A DNA stretch of 64,000 nucleotides from a virus: IMG/VR virus record IMGVR_UViG_3300020469_000041, positions 1 to 64,000 of that record; one strand, written 5' to 3'. The notes beneath the pieces were generated by a model. That model saw only the letters and a list, made by a program, of their open reading frames with translations. It did no database searches and was not told where the DNA came from. Positions 57,081 to 64,000 of this stretch are shown piece after piece (position 1 is the stretch's first letter; every line of letters starts with the position of its first letter). A program made the translations under genes and the position numbers.

Positions 57081-57104
57081 CACGTTTTTCCTTGTTTTTA
57101 ATAT

Positions 57105-57485
57105 TTAAATTTGTTTTTCTCTTACTGCTTTCACTGCACTTTTTATAGCATCCTCCGCCAAAACAGAACAATGTATTTTTACTGGAGGTAATGCTAATTC
57201 TTCAGCAAGTTCAGTGTTCTTTATTTTTTCAGCATCATTTATGTGTTTACCTTTAACCCATTCAGTCAATAAAGAACTAGAAGCTATTGCTGAACCGCAT
57301 CCATAGGTTTTAAATTTAGCATCAACAATAACATCATCATCGTTTATTCTAATTTGTAACCTCATTACATCGCCACAGGCTGGAGCTCCAACCATTCCTG
57401 TACCTACGTTTTTATCTGAATCATCCATGACTCCAACATTTCTTGGATTTTCATAGTGATCAATAACTTTCTCGCTGTAAGGCAT
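57105..57485 (-). CDS. iscU: Fe-S cluster scaffold IscU
   Basis: 126 residues, full-length. Cluster-binding cysteines C37 (A-P-A-C-G-D), C63 (Y-G-C-G-S-A) and C106 (K-I-H-C-S), D39, and the chaperone-recognition motif L-P-P-V-K at 99-103 are all present. IscU assembles 2Fe-2S clusters from host cysteine desulfurase and passes them on. Encoded between nrdB and iscA. No iscS, hscA or ferredoxin gene is in the window, so host factors must cooperate. Confidence 0.94.
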   Translation of the reverse strand: MPYSEKVIDHYENPRNVGVMDDSDKNVGTGMVGAPACGDVMRLQIRINDDDVIVDAKFKTYGCGSAIASSSLLTEWVKGKHINDAEKIKNTELAEELALPPVKIHCSVLAEDAIKSAVKAVREKQI

Positions 57486-57494
57486 AGTTTACTC

Positions 57495-57815
57495 CTATGC
57501 AACGTAAAAACTTTCTCCACAACCACACTTACTTGTTTCATTTGGATTCACAAACTCAAATCCTTCTTGAAACTGTTCTACCTTATACTGTAACTCTGAA
57601 CCAAATAAAAAAATTGAACTTTTATTATCTATGTATACAGTTACAGGAAGGTCTAAAAGAACGTGGTCTCCTTCTTCCTCTTTATATGCCCATTCCATTA
57701 CATAAGCATGTCCATTACATCCAGCGCTTTGTACTTTAATACGAATACCTATAGAATTTGCTGGTAATATTAGTTGAGCAAGAGCTTTTTCTGCTGACTC
57801 GTGTATTTCTATCAT
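57495..57815 (-). CDS. iscA: A-type Fe-S carrier (IscA/ErpA family)
   Basis: 106 residues. Three conserved cysteines: C33 in A-G-C-N-G and C97/C99 in K-C-G-C-G-E-S-F. It receives clusters or iron from IscU and delivers them to targets. Starts 3 nt after nrdA. Complete, so likely active. Confidence 0.93.
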   Translation of the reverse strand: MIEIHESAEKALAQLILPANSIGIRIKVQSAGCNGHAYVMEWAYKEEEGDHVLLDLPVTVYIDNKSSIFLFGSELQYKVEQFQEGFEFVNPNETSKCGCGESFYVA

Positions 57816-57818
57816 TAC

Positions 57819-60131
57819 TTATATCTTACAACTATCGCAATCTTCTTCTTCATAAGCTTCGCTTTCACCGTCATAAGAATGATGAGTTTCTCCATCGGTC
57901 ATTTCGCCAGCTCCGTCGAACGTATTGAAATAATAAAGCTGTTTTAAACCATATCTATAAGCAGTTACTAGATCTGTAATCATTTGTGACATGGGTATCT
58001 TATTATCTTCAAAAAACTCTGGATTATAAGATGTATTTACACTAATGCCTTGATCTATGTACTTTTGAAGTATAGCACAGATCTTAAGATAACCATCGGG
58101 AGATTTTTGATCCCACAATAAGTCATACTTATTTTTTAAGTTGCGATAACCCGGAACTACTTGAGCCATCACTCCGTCTTTACTTTGTTTGTAACTAACT
58201 AATGCGCGTGGAGGTTCTATACCATTCGTACTGTTAGATATTTGTGCACTTGTTTCAGCAGGCATTAATGCCATCAGAGTAGAATTGCGAGTACCTGTTT
58301 CTAAGAGCTTATGTCTTAGCTCGTTCCACGGTAGTCTTTCTTTATGCTCTATTAAATTATTTATTGCACCTTTATATGTATCAATTGGTAACACTCCACA
58401 TGCATATTTTGTGTGATTTTTTAAATTAATTTCACCCTTTTCAACAGCTAATTGCTGAGAAGCCTTAATTAAATAATAAGACCACGCTTCAGCATATTCA
58501 TCTACAGTTTCAAACGCGCCTTCATCATATTTAAGGCCTCGTTTTGCTAAGAAATATGCTAAATTAATAATTCCAATACCCAAGGGTCTTCTATTCATAG
58601 TACCCCTTTCTGCAGCTTTTACTGGATAATCTTGATAATCTAATAATTCATCTAGTGCTCTTACTGAAAGATCACAGTATTTTTCGAATTCACTAGGATC
58701 ATTTATTAAACCCCAATTGATTGCTGAAAGGGTACACAGTGATATTTCACCTTCTTCTGGATCAGCACCCATTGGGCTTGTAGGTAGATCTATTTCGCAA
58801 CAAAGATTACTCATACGAATTGGAGCAACCTTAGCATCAAATGCTCCGTGATCATTTGCATGATCTACATTCATAATATATATTCTTCCAGTATCTTTCC
58901 TTTGTTGAATTACTGTAGAAAATACTTCAGATGCAGATAATGACTTTTTACGAATTGAATAAGCTCTTTCATATTTTTCATATAACTCTTTAAATTTATC
59001 TTGATCACTAAAGAAAGATTCATATAGGCCTGGTACGTCATTAGGATCAAAGAAGGTTATATTTCCACCTGTTAATAATCTTTCGTACATTAGTTTATTG
59101 ACTTGAAAAGCATAATCCATATGACGAACTCTATTTTCTTCTGTACCTTTATTATTTTTAAGTACAACTAAATCTTCAAACTCATAGTGCCACATTGGTA
59201 AATATACAGTAGCTGCTCCACCACGAACACCGCCTTGAGAACATGATTTTACTGCTGATTGGAAATATTTTAAAAATGGAATTAGTCCAGTATGAACTAC
59301 TGAACCATCACCAACTTTAGCTCCTTCAGCTCTAATAGAGCCAGCTCCAATACCAATACCTGCTTTTTTAGATATGTATTTTACAATGGAAGTTGCAGTT
59401 GCGTTGATAGAATCAAGAGAATCGCCAGATTCGATAAGAACACAACTCGAAAACTGACGGGTCGGTGTACGTACACCAGCCATAATAGGCGTAGGTAACG
59501 ATATATAGAATTGAGAAATTGCATCGTAGTAATCCTTTACATATTTCATACGAGTTGTTTTTGGATAATCTGAAAACAACGTTGCTGAAATCATCATATA
59601 CAAAACTTGTGGAGTTTCGAAATGTTGTTTTGTTCTTCTATCTTGAACTAGATATTTACCTCTAAATTGTTCCATTCCTGCGTAAGTAAAAGTATCATCT
59701 CGATCGTGTTTAATATATTTACCTAGCTCGTCTATTTCATCACGAGAATAAGATTTCATTATAGATCCATCATAAACTTCTCTATCAACGTTATCGATAA
59801 TAACTTGGGCTAATGAATGCGGTTCATAATCACCGTATACCTCTTTGCGTAATTTGTAAGAAACAAGTCTTGCAGCAACATATTGATAATTTGGAGTATA
59901 ATCTGAAATTAATTCAGCAGCACTTTTTATAAGAAGTTCGTGAATATCGTAAGCTGGAATTTTATCGTATAATTGTATATTAGCCTTTAGTTCTATTTCA
60001 GAAATAGATACTCCAGAAACATTTTCTGTCGCCCATTCTAATACTTTGTGTACTTTTTCTAAGTCAAAGTCTTGTGCAGTACCATCACGCTTTGTTACGT
60101 GCATTGTCATAAAGTTTTGTCCGTCAGTCAT
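57819..60131 (-). CDS. nrdA: Ribonucleotide reductase class I large subunit
   Basis: 770 residues. N-terminal ATP-cone (about 12-95), active-site cysteines C230 and C466, radical-site N442/C444/E446 in S-N-L-C-C-E-I, the Y-Y pair near the C-terminus for radical transfer, and the shuttle cysteines C-D-S-C-K-I at the very end. Makes dNDPs for phage DNA. First gene of the operon, behind an early promoter at 60158. Confidence 0.97.
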   Translation of the reverse strand: MTDGQNFMTMHVTKRDGTAQDFDLEKVHKVLEWATENVSGVSISEIELKANIQLYDKIPAYDIHELLIKSAAELISDYTPNYQYVAARLVSYKLRKEVYGDYEPHSLAQVIIDNVDREVYDGSIMKSYSRDEIDELGKYIKHDRDDTFTYAGMEQFRGKYLVQDRRTKQHFETPQVLYMMISATLFSDYPKTTRMKYVKDYYDAISQFYISLPTPIMAGVRTPTRQFSSCVLIESGDSLDSINATATSIVKYISKKAGIGIGAGSIRAEGAKVGDGSVVHTGLIPFLKYFQSAVKSCSQGGVRGGAATVYLPMWHYEFEDLVVLKNNKGTEENRVRHMDYAFQVNKLMYERLLTGGNITFFDPNDVPGLYESFFSDQDKFKELYEKYERAYSIRKKSLSASEVFSTVIQQRKDTGRIYIMNVDHANDHGAFDAKVAPIRMSNLCCEIDLPTSPMGADPEEGEISLCTLSAINWGLINDPSEFEKYCDLSVRALDELLDYQDYPVKAAERGTMNRRPLGIGIINLAYFLAKRGLKYDEGAFETVDEYAEAWSYYLIKASQQLAVEKGEINLKNHTKYACGVLPIDTYKGAINNLIEHKERLPWNELRHKLLETGTRNSTLMALMPAETSAQISNSTNGIEPPRALVSYKQSKDGVMAQVVPGYRNLKNKYDLLWDQKSPDGYLKICAILQKYIDQGISVNTSYNPEFFEDNKIPMSQMITDLVTAYRYGLKQLYYFNTFDGAGEMTDGETHHSYDGESEAYEEEDCDSCKI

Positions 60132-60157
60132 AGTTAGTTAATTAAAATATAGTATAT

Positions 60158-60186
60158 ATTATAACACAAAATTCAACAATTGTAAA
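60158..60186 (-). promoter_or_regulatory. Early-type promoter of the nrd operon
   Basis: TTTACA (60181-60186), 17 nt, TGTTATAAT (TATAAT 60158-60163), about 20 nt before nrdA. Confidence 0.82.
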
Positions 60187-60189
60187 CAG

Positions 60190-60444
60190 TTATTTTTTAT
60201 TAATTTTTGAAACTTGTTCTTCTAAATCAGTAATTCTTTTTGCTAATCTTGGATATTGCTTTAACCATTTATCTTCGCGGGTAGCAATTTCTATATCATA
60301 TTTATTTGCTATCCAGTCCATGGCATTGTCCATTTTTACTTGGAACCACACACCCATCTTAGTATTTTTAAACCAAGCATAAAACGAACTTCCTATAATT
60401 GAACCGAGTATGGACTTTAATGTTAATATGAATAGCCAATACAT
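60190..60444 (-). CDS. Small membrane protein with coiled-coil tail
   Basis: 84 residues. N-terminal membrane helix (about 3-23), then K-M-G-V-W-F-Q-V-K and a C-terminal heptad (I-T-D-L-E-E-Q-V-S-K-I). Directly follows the lipase gene and could anchor or partner it. No family recognised. Confidence 0.72.
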   Translation of the reverse strand: MYWLFILTLKSILGSIIGSSFYAWFKNTKMGVWFQVKMDNAMDWIANKYDIEIATREDKWLKQYPRLAKRITDLEEQVSKINKK

Positions 60445-60446
60445 TT

Positions 60447-61220
60447 TTATACCTCTTCTATCGGAAGCTTTCTTTTAAGCTTCGATAATGCTTTTACATA
60501 ATTTGGCATACCATGATCTACAACACCATCAAAGAATTTCCATCTTTTCCATGAGTTCCATATACCATAGAACATATCTGCCCATGTTGGACCAACTGCT
60601 TTATTTCCAAATCTATCAAAATAAATCATTTCTCCATGGTGTCTAAATCCAAGAAATGCTGGAGGAATTCTACACACAATATCGTTATTATTCATAAATC
60701 TATAATGATCTGAATTTATGTTTTTAACAAAGTGTTTTCCACCAACTCTTGGTGAACCAAATGTAAAAAGCTCTTGAGGTTGATATCTTGTAGTAGCAAT
60801 TGTTGCCATTGCAGCACCTAAACTATGGCCTGTAAAATATACATCTTTTCGTACTTTAAGTTGATCATTGTGATCTAATTCTTTTACAATGTCCATCCAT
60901 AAGTCATCTACTTCTTCTTGAAAACCACCATGTACTTTACCACCGGCTTTAGCTGTATTTTTGATTATTTTAAGATCAGCCATAACATCATTTAATTTAG
61001 AAGGTTCAGTTCCTCTAAAAGCAAACCACATATCATTTCTATCTTTTGCTATGAGTACTTCTGCACCATCTCTACTTATAATTTTACCAGACGCAAATCC
61101 TAGTTTTTTACAAGCAGTCTCTGCTGGTTTTGGATTCATATAAGCAATCGCAGATAACTTAGCTGCTATTTCTGCTCTTTCCCATAAGGTTAATTGTTCT
61201 TTCATTCTAGTTGTCGCCAT
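60447..61220 (-). CDS. Class 3 lipase (alpha/beta hydrolase)
   Basis: 257 residues from the ATG at 61220 (GGAGAA just upstream, inside the o-spanin 3' end). Nucleophile elbow G-H-S-L-G with S133, F-T-F-G-S-P-R-V-G, N-N-D-I-V with D180, and H-H-G-E-M with H195 form the lipase_3 catalytic set. W-F-A-F-R-G-T-E is the oxyanion region. No signal peptide is evident, so it may act on the inner membrane from inside, or be released at lysis. Neighbour of the spanins, hence a lysis-stage membrane role is plausible. Confidence 0.88.
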   Translation of the reverse strand: MATTRMKEQLTLWERAEIAAKLSAIAYMNPKPAETACKKLGFASGKIISRDGAEVLIAKDRNDMWFAFRGTEPSKLNDVMADLKIIKNTAKAGGKVHGGFQEEVDDLWMDIVKELDHNDQLKVRKDVYFTGHSLGAAMATIATTRYQPQELFTFGSPRVGGKHFVKNINSDHYRFMNNNDIVCRIPPAFLGFRHHGEMIYFDRFGNKAVGPTWADMFYGIWNSWKRWKFFDGVVDHGMPNYVKALSKLKRKLPIEEV

Positions 61221-61707
61221 TTTTTTTCTCCAATTTAATTTCAACTGCTCCAGCATCTTCATCATTTATTGTCACATTCCTATAGTAAACTATCACCTCA
61301 CCGAGTTGATTAATATATCTTTTAATTTCTTGCGTATTATAAGACATTAGCTCATAATCAGCAACACTCATGGCAACAAAAACAATATCACCTCCGTGTT
61401 TCTTTTTAATATCATCGATAAACTTATCGAGATATGTATACCCTTCAGGGTACAAATCTTCTCTACCTAATTTACAGTTTGATTTTTTAGTTTCAGGATC
61501 CTTAAGACAATTCTCAATTATTTTTGTATCTGAAACTACATACCATTTAGGTTCTTTTAAATCTATTGCTCTTGGCATCACTGGCTGAACAATATCGATT
61601 TTAATTGGTTTTGTTATTATTTCAACTTCTCTGGGAGGTTGCTGTAATAGACTACAACCACTAATCGTTAAGAGAGCTAATACGCTTGCTATCTGCTTCA
61701 ATCGCAT
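61207..61707 (-). CDS. Outer-membrane spanin lipoprotein (o-spanin, Rz1-type)
   Basis: 166 residues from the ATG at 61707 (AAGGAGG upstream, within the i-spanin gene). Lipobox T-I-S-G-C is followed by a proline-containing stretch (Q-Q-P-P-R). The later part has V-A-M-S-V-A-D-Y-E-L-M near 120. It starts inside the preceding gene, a nested Rz/Rz1-like arrangement. It would bridge outer membrane to the i-spanin and fuse membranes at lysis. Longer than lambda Rz1, so the C-terminal domain may have another role. Confidence 0.72.
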   Translation of the reverse strand: MRLKQIASVLALLTISGCSLLQQPPREVEIITKPIKIDIVQPVMPRAIDLKEPKWYVVSDTKIIENCLKDPETKKSNCKLGREDLYPEGYTYLDKFIDDIKKKHGGDIVFVAMSVADYELMSYNTQEIKRYINQLGEVIVYYRNVTINDEDAGAVEIKLEKKNGDN

Positions 61708-62053
61708 CAAAGACCTCCTTCGTTTGAGCATTTGCTCGTGTTTCTATCATACCAGGTTTTGCACTAGCAAGTTTAGCAATATTATGTCTTCTAAATATAT
61801 CTAGATAATCTGACATTTGTGTTTCGTATTGTTGATTTTGTACTTGTAAGCCAGAAAGTGCTTGAGTGGTTTTTTGAAGATTGCCTTGAATGGCCTCAAT
61901 AGTAGCTTTTTGTTCTTGATCTCTAAGATCTTGAGCAGCAATAACTTTTATTTGCTCTTCTAGCTTGTTCTTCATAGGAACAATTGAGAATTGATAATAT
62001 AAAAATCCTGATAAACCCATAGCAACAATAATTCCAATCAATAATTTAGACAT
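61661..62053 (-). CDS. Inner-membrane spanin (i-spanin, Rz-type)
   Basis: 130 residues. N-terminal signal-anchor helix (about 4-22) and a long periplasmic coiled coil (27-85, Q-E-Q-K-A-T-I-E-A-I-Q-G-N-L-Q-K). Overlaps the lipoprotein gene by 47 nt. Topology and nesting support an i-spanin. No sequence match to lambda Rz is claimed. Confidence 0.72.
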   Translation of the reverse strand: MSKLLIGIIVAMGLSGFLYYQFSIVPMKNKLEEQIKVIAAQDLRDQEQKATIEAIQGNLQKTTQALSGLQVQNQQYETQMSDYLDIFRRHNIAKLASAKPGMIETRANAQTKEVFDAIEADSKRISSLND

Positions 62054-62057
62054 AATA

Positions 62058-62258
62058 TTATTTCTCTATTTTTTTAGACTCAGCAGCTTTCCTTCTTGCA
62101 AGAATTCTTTCAACAAATTTACGGCCCTCTTTCGTTCGACCATCGTAAAGATCTTTTTTCTTTTTCTTTCTTCTTACTGCATCAGCAGGCATTGATACTC
62201 CGCCTCCACCTACTGAATTTGCAGCTGCGTCTTCCCACATATCTTTAAATGTTTTCAT
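62058..62258 (-). CDS. Conserved small basic protein, 66 residues
   Basis: G-G-G-G-V-S-M-P-A-D-A-V-R-R-K-K-K-K-K at 17-35, then G-R-T-K-E-G-R-K-F-V-E-R-I-L. The Gly-rich/basic linker pattern is one I have seen in marine T4-like genomes next to assembly genes. Possibly an internal or scaffold peptide. Function unknown. Confidence 0.7.
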   Translation of the reverse strand: MKTFKDMWEDAAANSVGGGGVSMPADAVRRKKKKKDLYDGRTKEGRKFVERILARRKAAESKKIEK

Positions 62259-62602
62259 GAGTCCTTCTTCGAAGCTTTTGCTTTAGCTAATCGTTCTTTA
62301 GCCTTTTTAAGATTATCTTTAGCTTTGCGCTGCCTTTCGATTTTATCAGCTTTCTTATTAGCAGCATCTGCACGGCCTTGTGGTGTTAAACGTTTAACAC
62401 CAGCTTTAGCGCCTTTAAACGCTAGCTTTCCACCAGCCTTAGCGGCTTTACCAGCTAACTTAGCAGTTCCTTTTACAAGTTTCCTAATAAGTTCATCGAT
62501 TTGCTCTTCGCTTAATGTGTCAATATGAGCTAATTGATCAGCTTCAGACATGTCAATAAGATTATCAATGTCTATTTCTCGTATTTCTTTAAATTTTTTC
62601 AT
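62255..62602 (-). CDS. Ala/Lys-rich protein, 115 residues
   Basis: Acidic helical N-terminal part (1-40), then A-K-A-G-G-K-L-A-F-K-G-A-K-A-G repeats and a very basic helix (75-115). H1-like composition suggests DNA or capsid-interior binding. ATGA-type overlaps on both sides. No family recognised. Confidence 0.7.
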   Translation of the reverse strand: MKKFKEIREIDIDNLIDMSEADQLAHIDTLSEEQIDELIRKLVKGTAKLAGKAAKAGGKLAFKGAKAGVKRLTPQGRADAANKKADKIERQRKAKDNLKKAKERLAKAKASKKDS

Positions 62603-63192
62603 CTTTTTAAATCCGCACTCGTTACGAGTATTTTTTGTTTTGTTAAAACATGTTCTACTTGGTATACATTTAAACCAAAGATAGAACCGGTAGGCTTTGT
62701 AAAATCTATCACACTAACAATATTATTTATATGTGCAATAACTTCAGCTGTCTTTGGAGATACTATATCTTGTATTAGCTTATATTTACCAGGAGCTAGT
62801 TTATTATCTTTTTCAAACCATGCTGAATTTTCAGATAAATCAATTGTTTCTTCTAAATCATCAAAAATATTACTGATAATATCACGTATTTCTGTATCAG
62901 TTAAATTTGTACTTTCTTTAATTAAAAATAAAGCTGAAGCATAAGAAGCTAATCTAGTTTTACCAAACGGCAATTTATTAAGTAATCTTTTTACATTAAA
63001 AACTAATCTATGAAAAACTGTATAAGCAGATTTTTCTTGAGGAGTTTTTCTATCTGCTGCTTTCTTTAATACTTTACCATTATCATCTATTACACCAAGA
63101 TCAAAAGCTTCCATCTTATCCCAAGGCGTAACAAGCAATTTTAGAAACCTAAACGCGTAAAATAAATCTGCTGTTCTAGATACTACACTCAT
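62599..63192 (-). CDS. Conserved T4-like phage protein, 197 residues
   Basis: N-terminus F-R-F-L-K-L-L-V-T-P-W near 15-25 and F-H-R-L-V-F-N-V-K-R-L-L-N-K near 60-73, then A-S-Y-A-S-A-L-F-L-I-K-E. This is a widely conserved T4-like marine protein by pattern, perhaps an assembly or capsid-vertex factor, but I cannot assign a function. One-base overlap with the gene upstream. Confidence 0.78.
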   Translation of the reverse strand: MSVVSRTADLFYAFRFLKLLVTPWDKMEAFDLGVIDDNGKVLKKAADRKTPQEKSAYTVFHRLVFNVKRLLNKLPFGKTRLASYASALFLIKESTNLTDTEIRDIISNIFDDLEETIDLSENSAWFEKDNKLAPGKYKLIQDIVSPKTAEVIAHINNIVSVIDFTKPTGSIFGLNVYQVEHVLTKQKILVTSADLKR

Positions 63193-63563
63193 TAAATATT
63201 CCTTAGTTTTCCTATAATTATTTTATCTAAAGGGATTTCAACCTTATAATCTTCTGGTAAATAATGTAAGAATACTAAAAATGTTTTTAATGTTGAATAA
63301 TGTTCTGGTTCAACTTTAAACCACATCATTCTATTCGCAGCATTAATACCAAACACGTTATAAATTACAATAATATGATTTAATATCAATCGTTCTTGTA
63401 AATCACCAGATTGCTCATAACGTCTAAGTAATCGTTTTAGATACTTAAATCTTTTTAAATCTTCTTTGAACTCTTCTATGTCTGTACATTCTGGATTATT
63501 GTAATGTTGTGACGCAAAGAGCTCAAAGTTCCGAGCCGTAAGCTTATCAAATACTTTCATCAT
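63192..63563 (-). CDS. Conserved T4-like phage protein, 123 residues
   Basis: Helical, basic (F-K-Y-L-K-R-L-L-R-R-Y), then N-H-I-I-V-I-Y-N-V-F-G-I-N-A-A-N-R-M-M-W-F-K near 62-83, a motif conserved in T4-like phages. Unknown function. Upstream and downstream genes overlap or abut, so part of one operon. Confidence 0.78.
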   Translation of the reverse strand: MMKVFDKLTARNFELFASQHYNNPECTDIEEFKEDLKRFKYLKRLLRRYEQSGDLQERLILNHIIVIYNVFGINAANRMMWFKVEPEHYSTLKTFLVFLHYLPEDYKVEIPLDKIIIGKLRNI

Positions 63564-63589
63564 ATATTATATATAACAACCTCTAAAGA

Positions 63590-64000
63590 TTAATCTGATT
63601 CGTTATCAGCCTCGTAATTCTTATCTACATAATCAAAGAATTCTTTTTTCTTATCACCTTCGAGCTCACCTGGTGAAGTTACACCAAACTTTTTCAAAGC
63701 TGCTTTAAAGAATTTTTGATATCTTTCTTTATCTTCTTGCATTTTAGATTTAGCTTCGTTCATTGCATGAGCTTCTGCTACAACTTCTTCACTAACTTCT
63801 TCATTAGCCATTTGTAAAGCAGCTTTTACTTCAGGATCGTCAGATAAACCTTTCTTCATTTTTTCAATTTTATTTACAGCACCAGTCATATTACCGCTCA
63901 TTTTAAGAGCAAGATCAGTTGCTTTTTTAACTAAAGCTTTAGGAAACTTACCTTCTTCAATAGTTTCTTCTTCAACTTCTTCCTTCATTGTTTCAACAGC
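63590..64000 (-). CDS. Charged helical protein, N-terminus possibly outside window
   Basis: The frame is open past the right edge; the first ATG inside the window is at 63988 (132 residues). Acidic start (E-E-E-T-I-E-E-G-K-F-P-K), Glu/Lys-rich helices, and an end motif of K-K-F-G-V-T-S-P-G-E-L then K-K-K-E-F-F-D-Y-V-D. That C-terminal style is common in marine T4-like structural or scaffold proteins. Role unknown. Confidence 0.7.
   Translation of the reverse strand, partial: AVETMKEEVEEETIEEGKFPKALVKKATDLALKMSGNMTGAVNKIEKMKKGLSDDPEVKAALQMANEEVSEEVVAEAHAMNEAKSKMQEDKERYQKFFKAALKKFGVTSPGELEGDKKKEFFDYVDKNYEADNESD

Noticed and set aside
57105-57485. Nitrogen-fixation type NifU instead of IscU
   Set aside because: The protein is only the 126-residue N-terminal scaffold with L-P-P-V-K. 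There is no ferredoxin-like or C-terminal Nfu domain.
62724-62731. TATAAATA inside the 197-residue gene at 62599
   Set aside because: 122 nt before the next gene start and within coding sequence, so not convincing alone.
1-64000. tRNA genes, CRISPR arrays, integrase, attachment sites or insertion sequences
   Set aside because: No gap is long enough and unexplained to hold them. No cloverleaf, spaced repeat array, recombinase or inverted-repeat-bounded element was seen by eye; a tRNA scan would settle the first point.

Overview
The window is a contiguous piece of an AT-rich, T4-like marine myovirus genome. The virion and replication genes are T4-type: gp25, gp5, gp6, gp8, gp53, gp48, gp4, gp26, gp32, gp33, gp59, RNase H, PhoH and class I ribonucleotide reductase. 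There are no photosynthesis genes, tRNAs, integrase or lysogeny genes. With phage-type IscU/IscA, glutaredoxin, SHMT and cyclase genes this points to a lytic phage of a heterotrophic Gram-negative marine bacterium. A Pelagibacter-type (SAR11) or marine methylotroph host is my inference, not something the sequence proves.

Layout. 1-17.4 kb (minus strand): tail-fibre and adhesin block, including a 2567-residue fibre with a C-terminal S74 chaperone and a DUF4815-like 1754-residue protein. 17.4-27.7 kb (minus): baseplate genes gp8, gp7-like, gp6, gp25, gp5-like, gp27-like, gp53 and gp48-like. 27.7-32.6 kb (plus, from a divergent late promoter region): gp4, an unknown, a tail-tube-fold protein, gp26 with an apparent -1 frameshift into a gp51-like frame, an EF-hand membrane protein and a repeat-built putative tape measure. 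32.56-32.92 kb: a tiny isolated transcription unit (54-codon gene with a structured 119-nt leader) between two terminators. 33-39.2 kb (minus): gp32, gp59, gp33 and many small early genes. 39.3-47.8 kb (minus): one gap-free late operon running from a late promoter through a fibre-like gene, lysozyme and holin-like membrane proteins into csgF, csgG, two curlin-like genes, a FecR-domain gene, a small membrane protein and a CHASE2-adenylate cyclase gene. 47.8-60.2 kb (minus): early/middle metabolism and DNA genes (SET protein, HAD phosphatase, glyA, RecB-like nuclease, phoH, RNase H, GIY-YIG-like, glutaredoxin, cytochrome c, nrdB, iscU, iscA, nrdA). 60.2-64 kb (minus): class 3 lipase, nested spanin pair and conserved small structural/assembly genes.

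Two promoter classes can be read directly. Late promoters carry TATAAATA, as in T4; gp33 is present and gp55 must lie outside. Eight early promoters share TTTAC(A/T), exactly 17 nt, then TGnTA(T/G)AAT. The curli/FecR/cyclase genes sit behind the late promoter with lysozyme, so they are probably expressed at the virion-assembly/lysis stage.

The most unusual system is this late envelope module: a CsgG/CsgF-type outer-membrane secretion pore, two secreted curlin-repeat proteins, a periplasmic FecR protein and a membrane cyclase. I recall reports of csgG/csgF in marine pelagimyophages but cannot verify them here. The coupling to FecR and a CHASE2 cyclase is the part most worth checking. A second notable cluster places Fe-S assembly genes (iscA, iscU) between nrdA and nrdB, followed directly by a membrane-anchored cytochrome c and a glutaredoxin.
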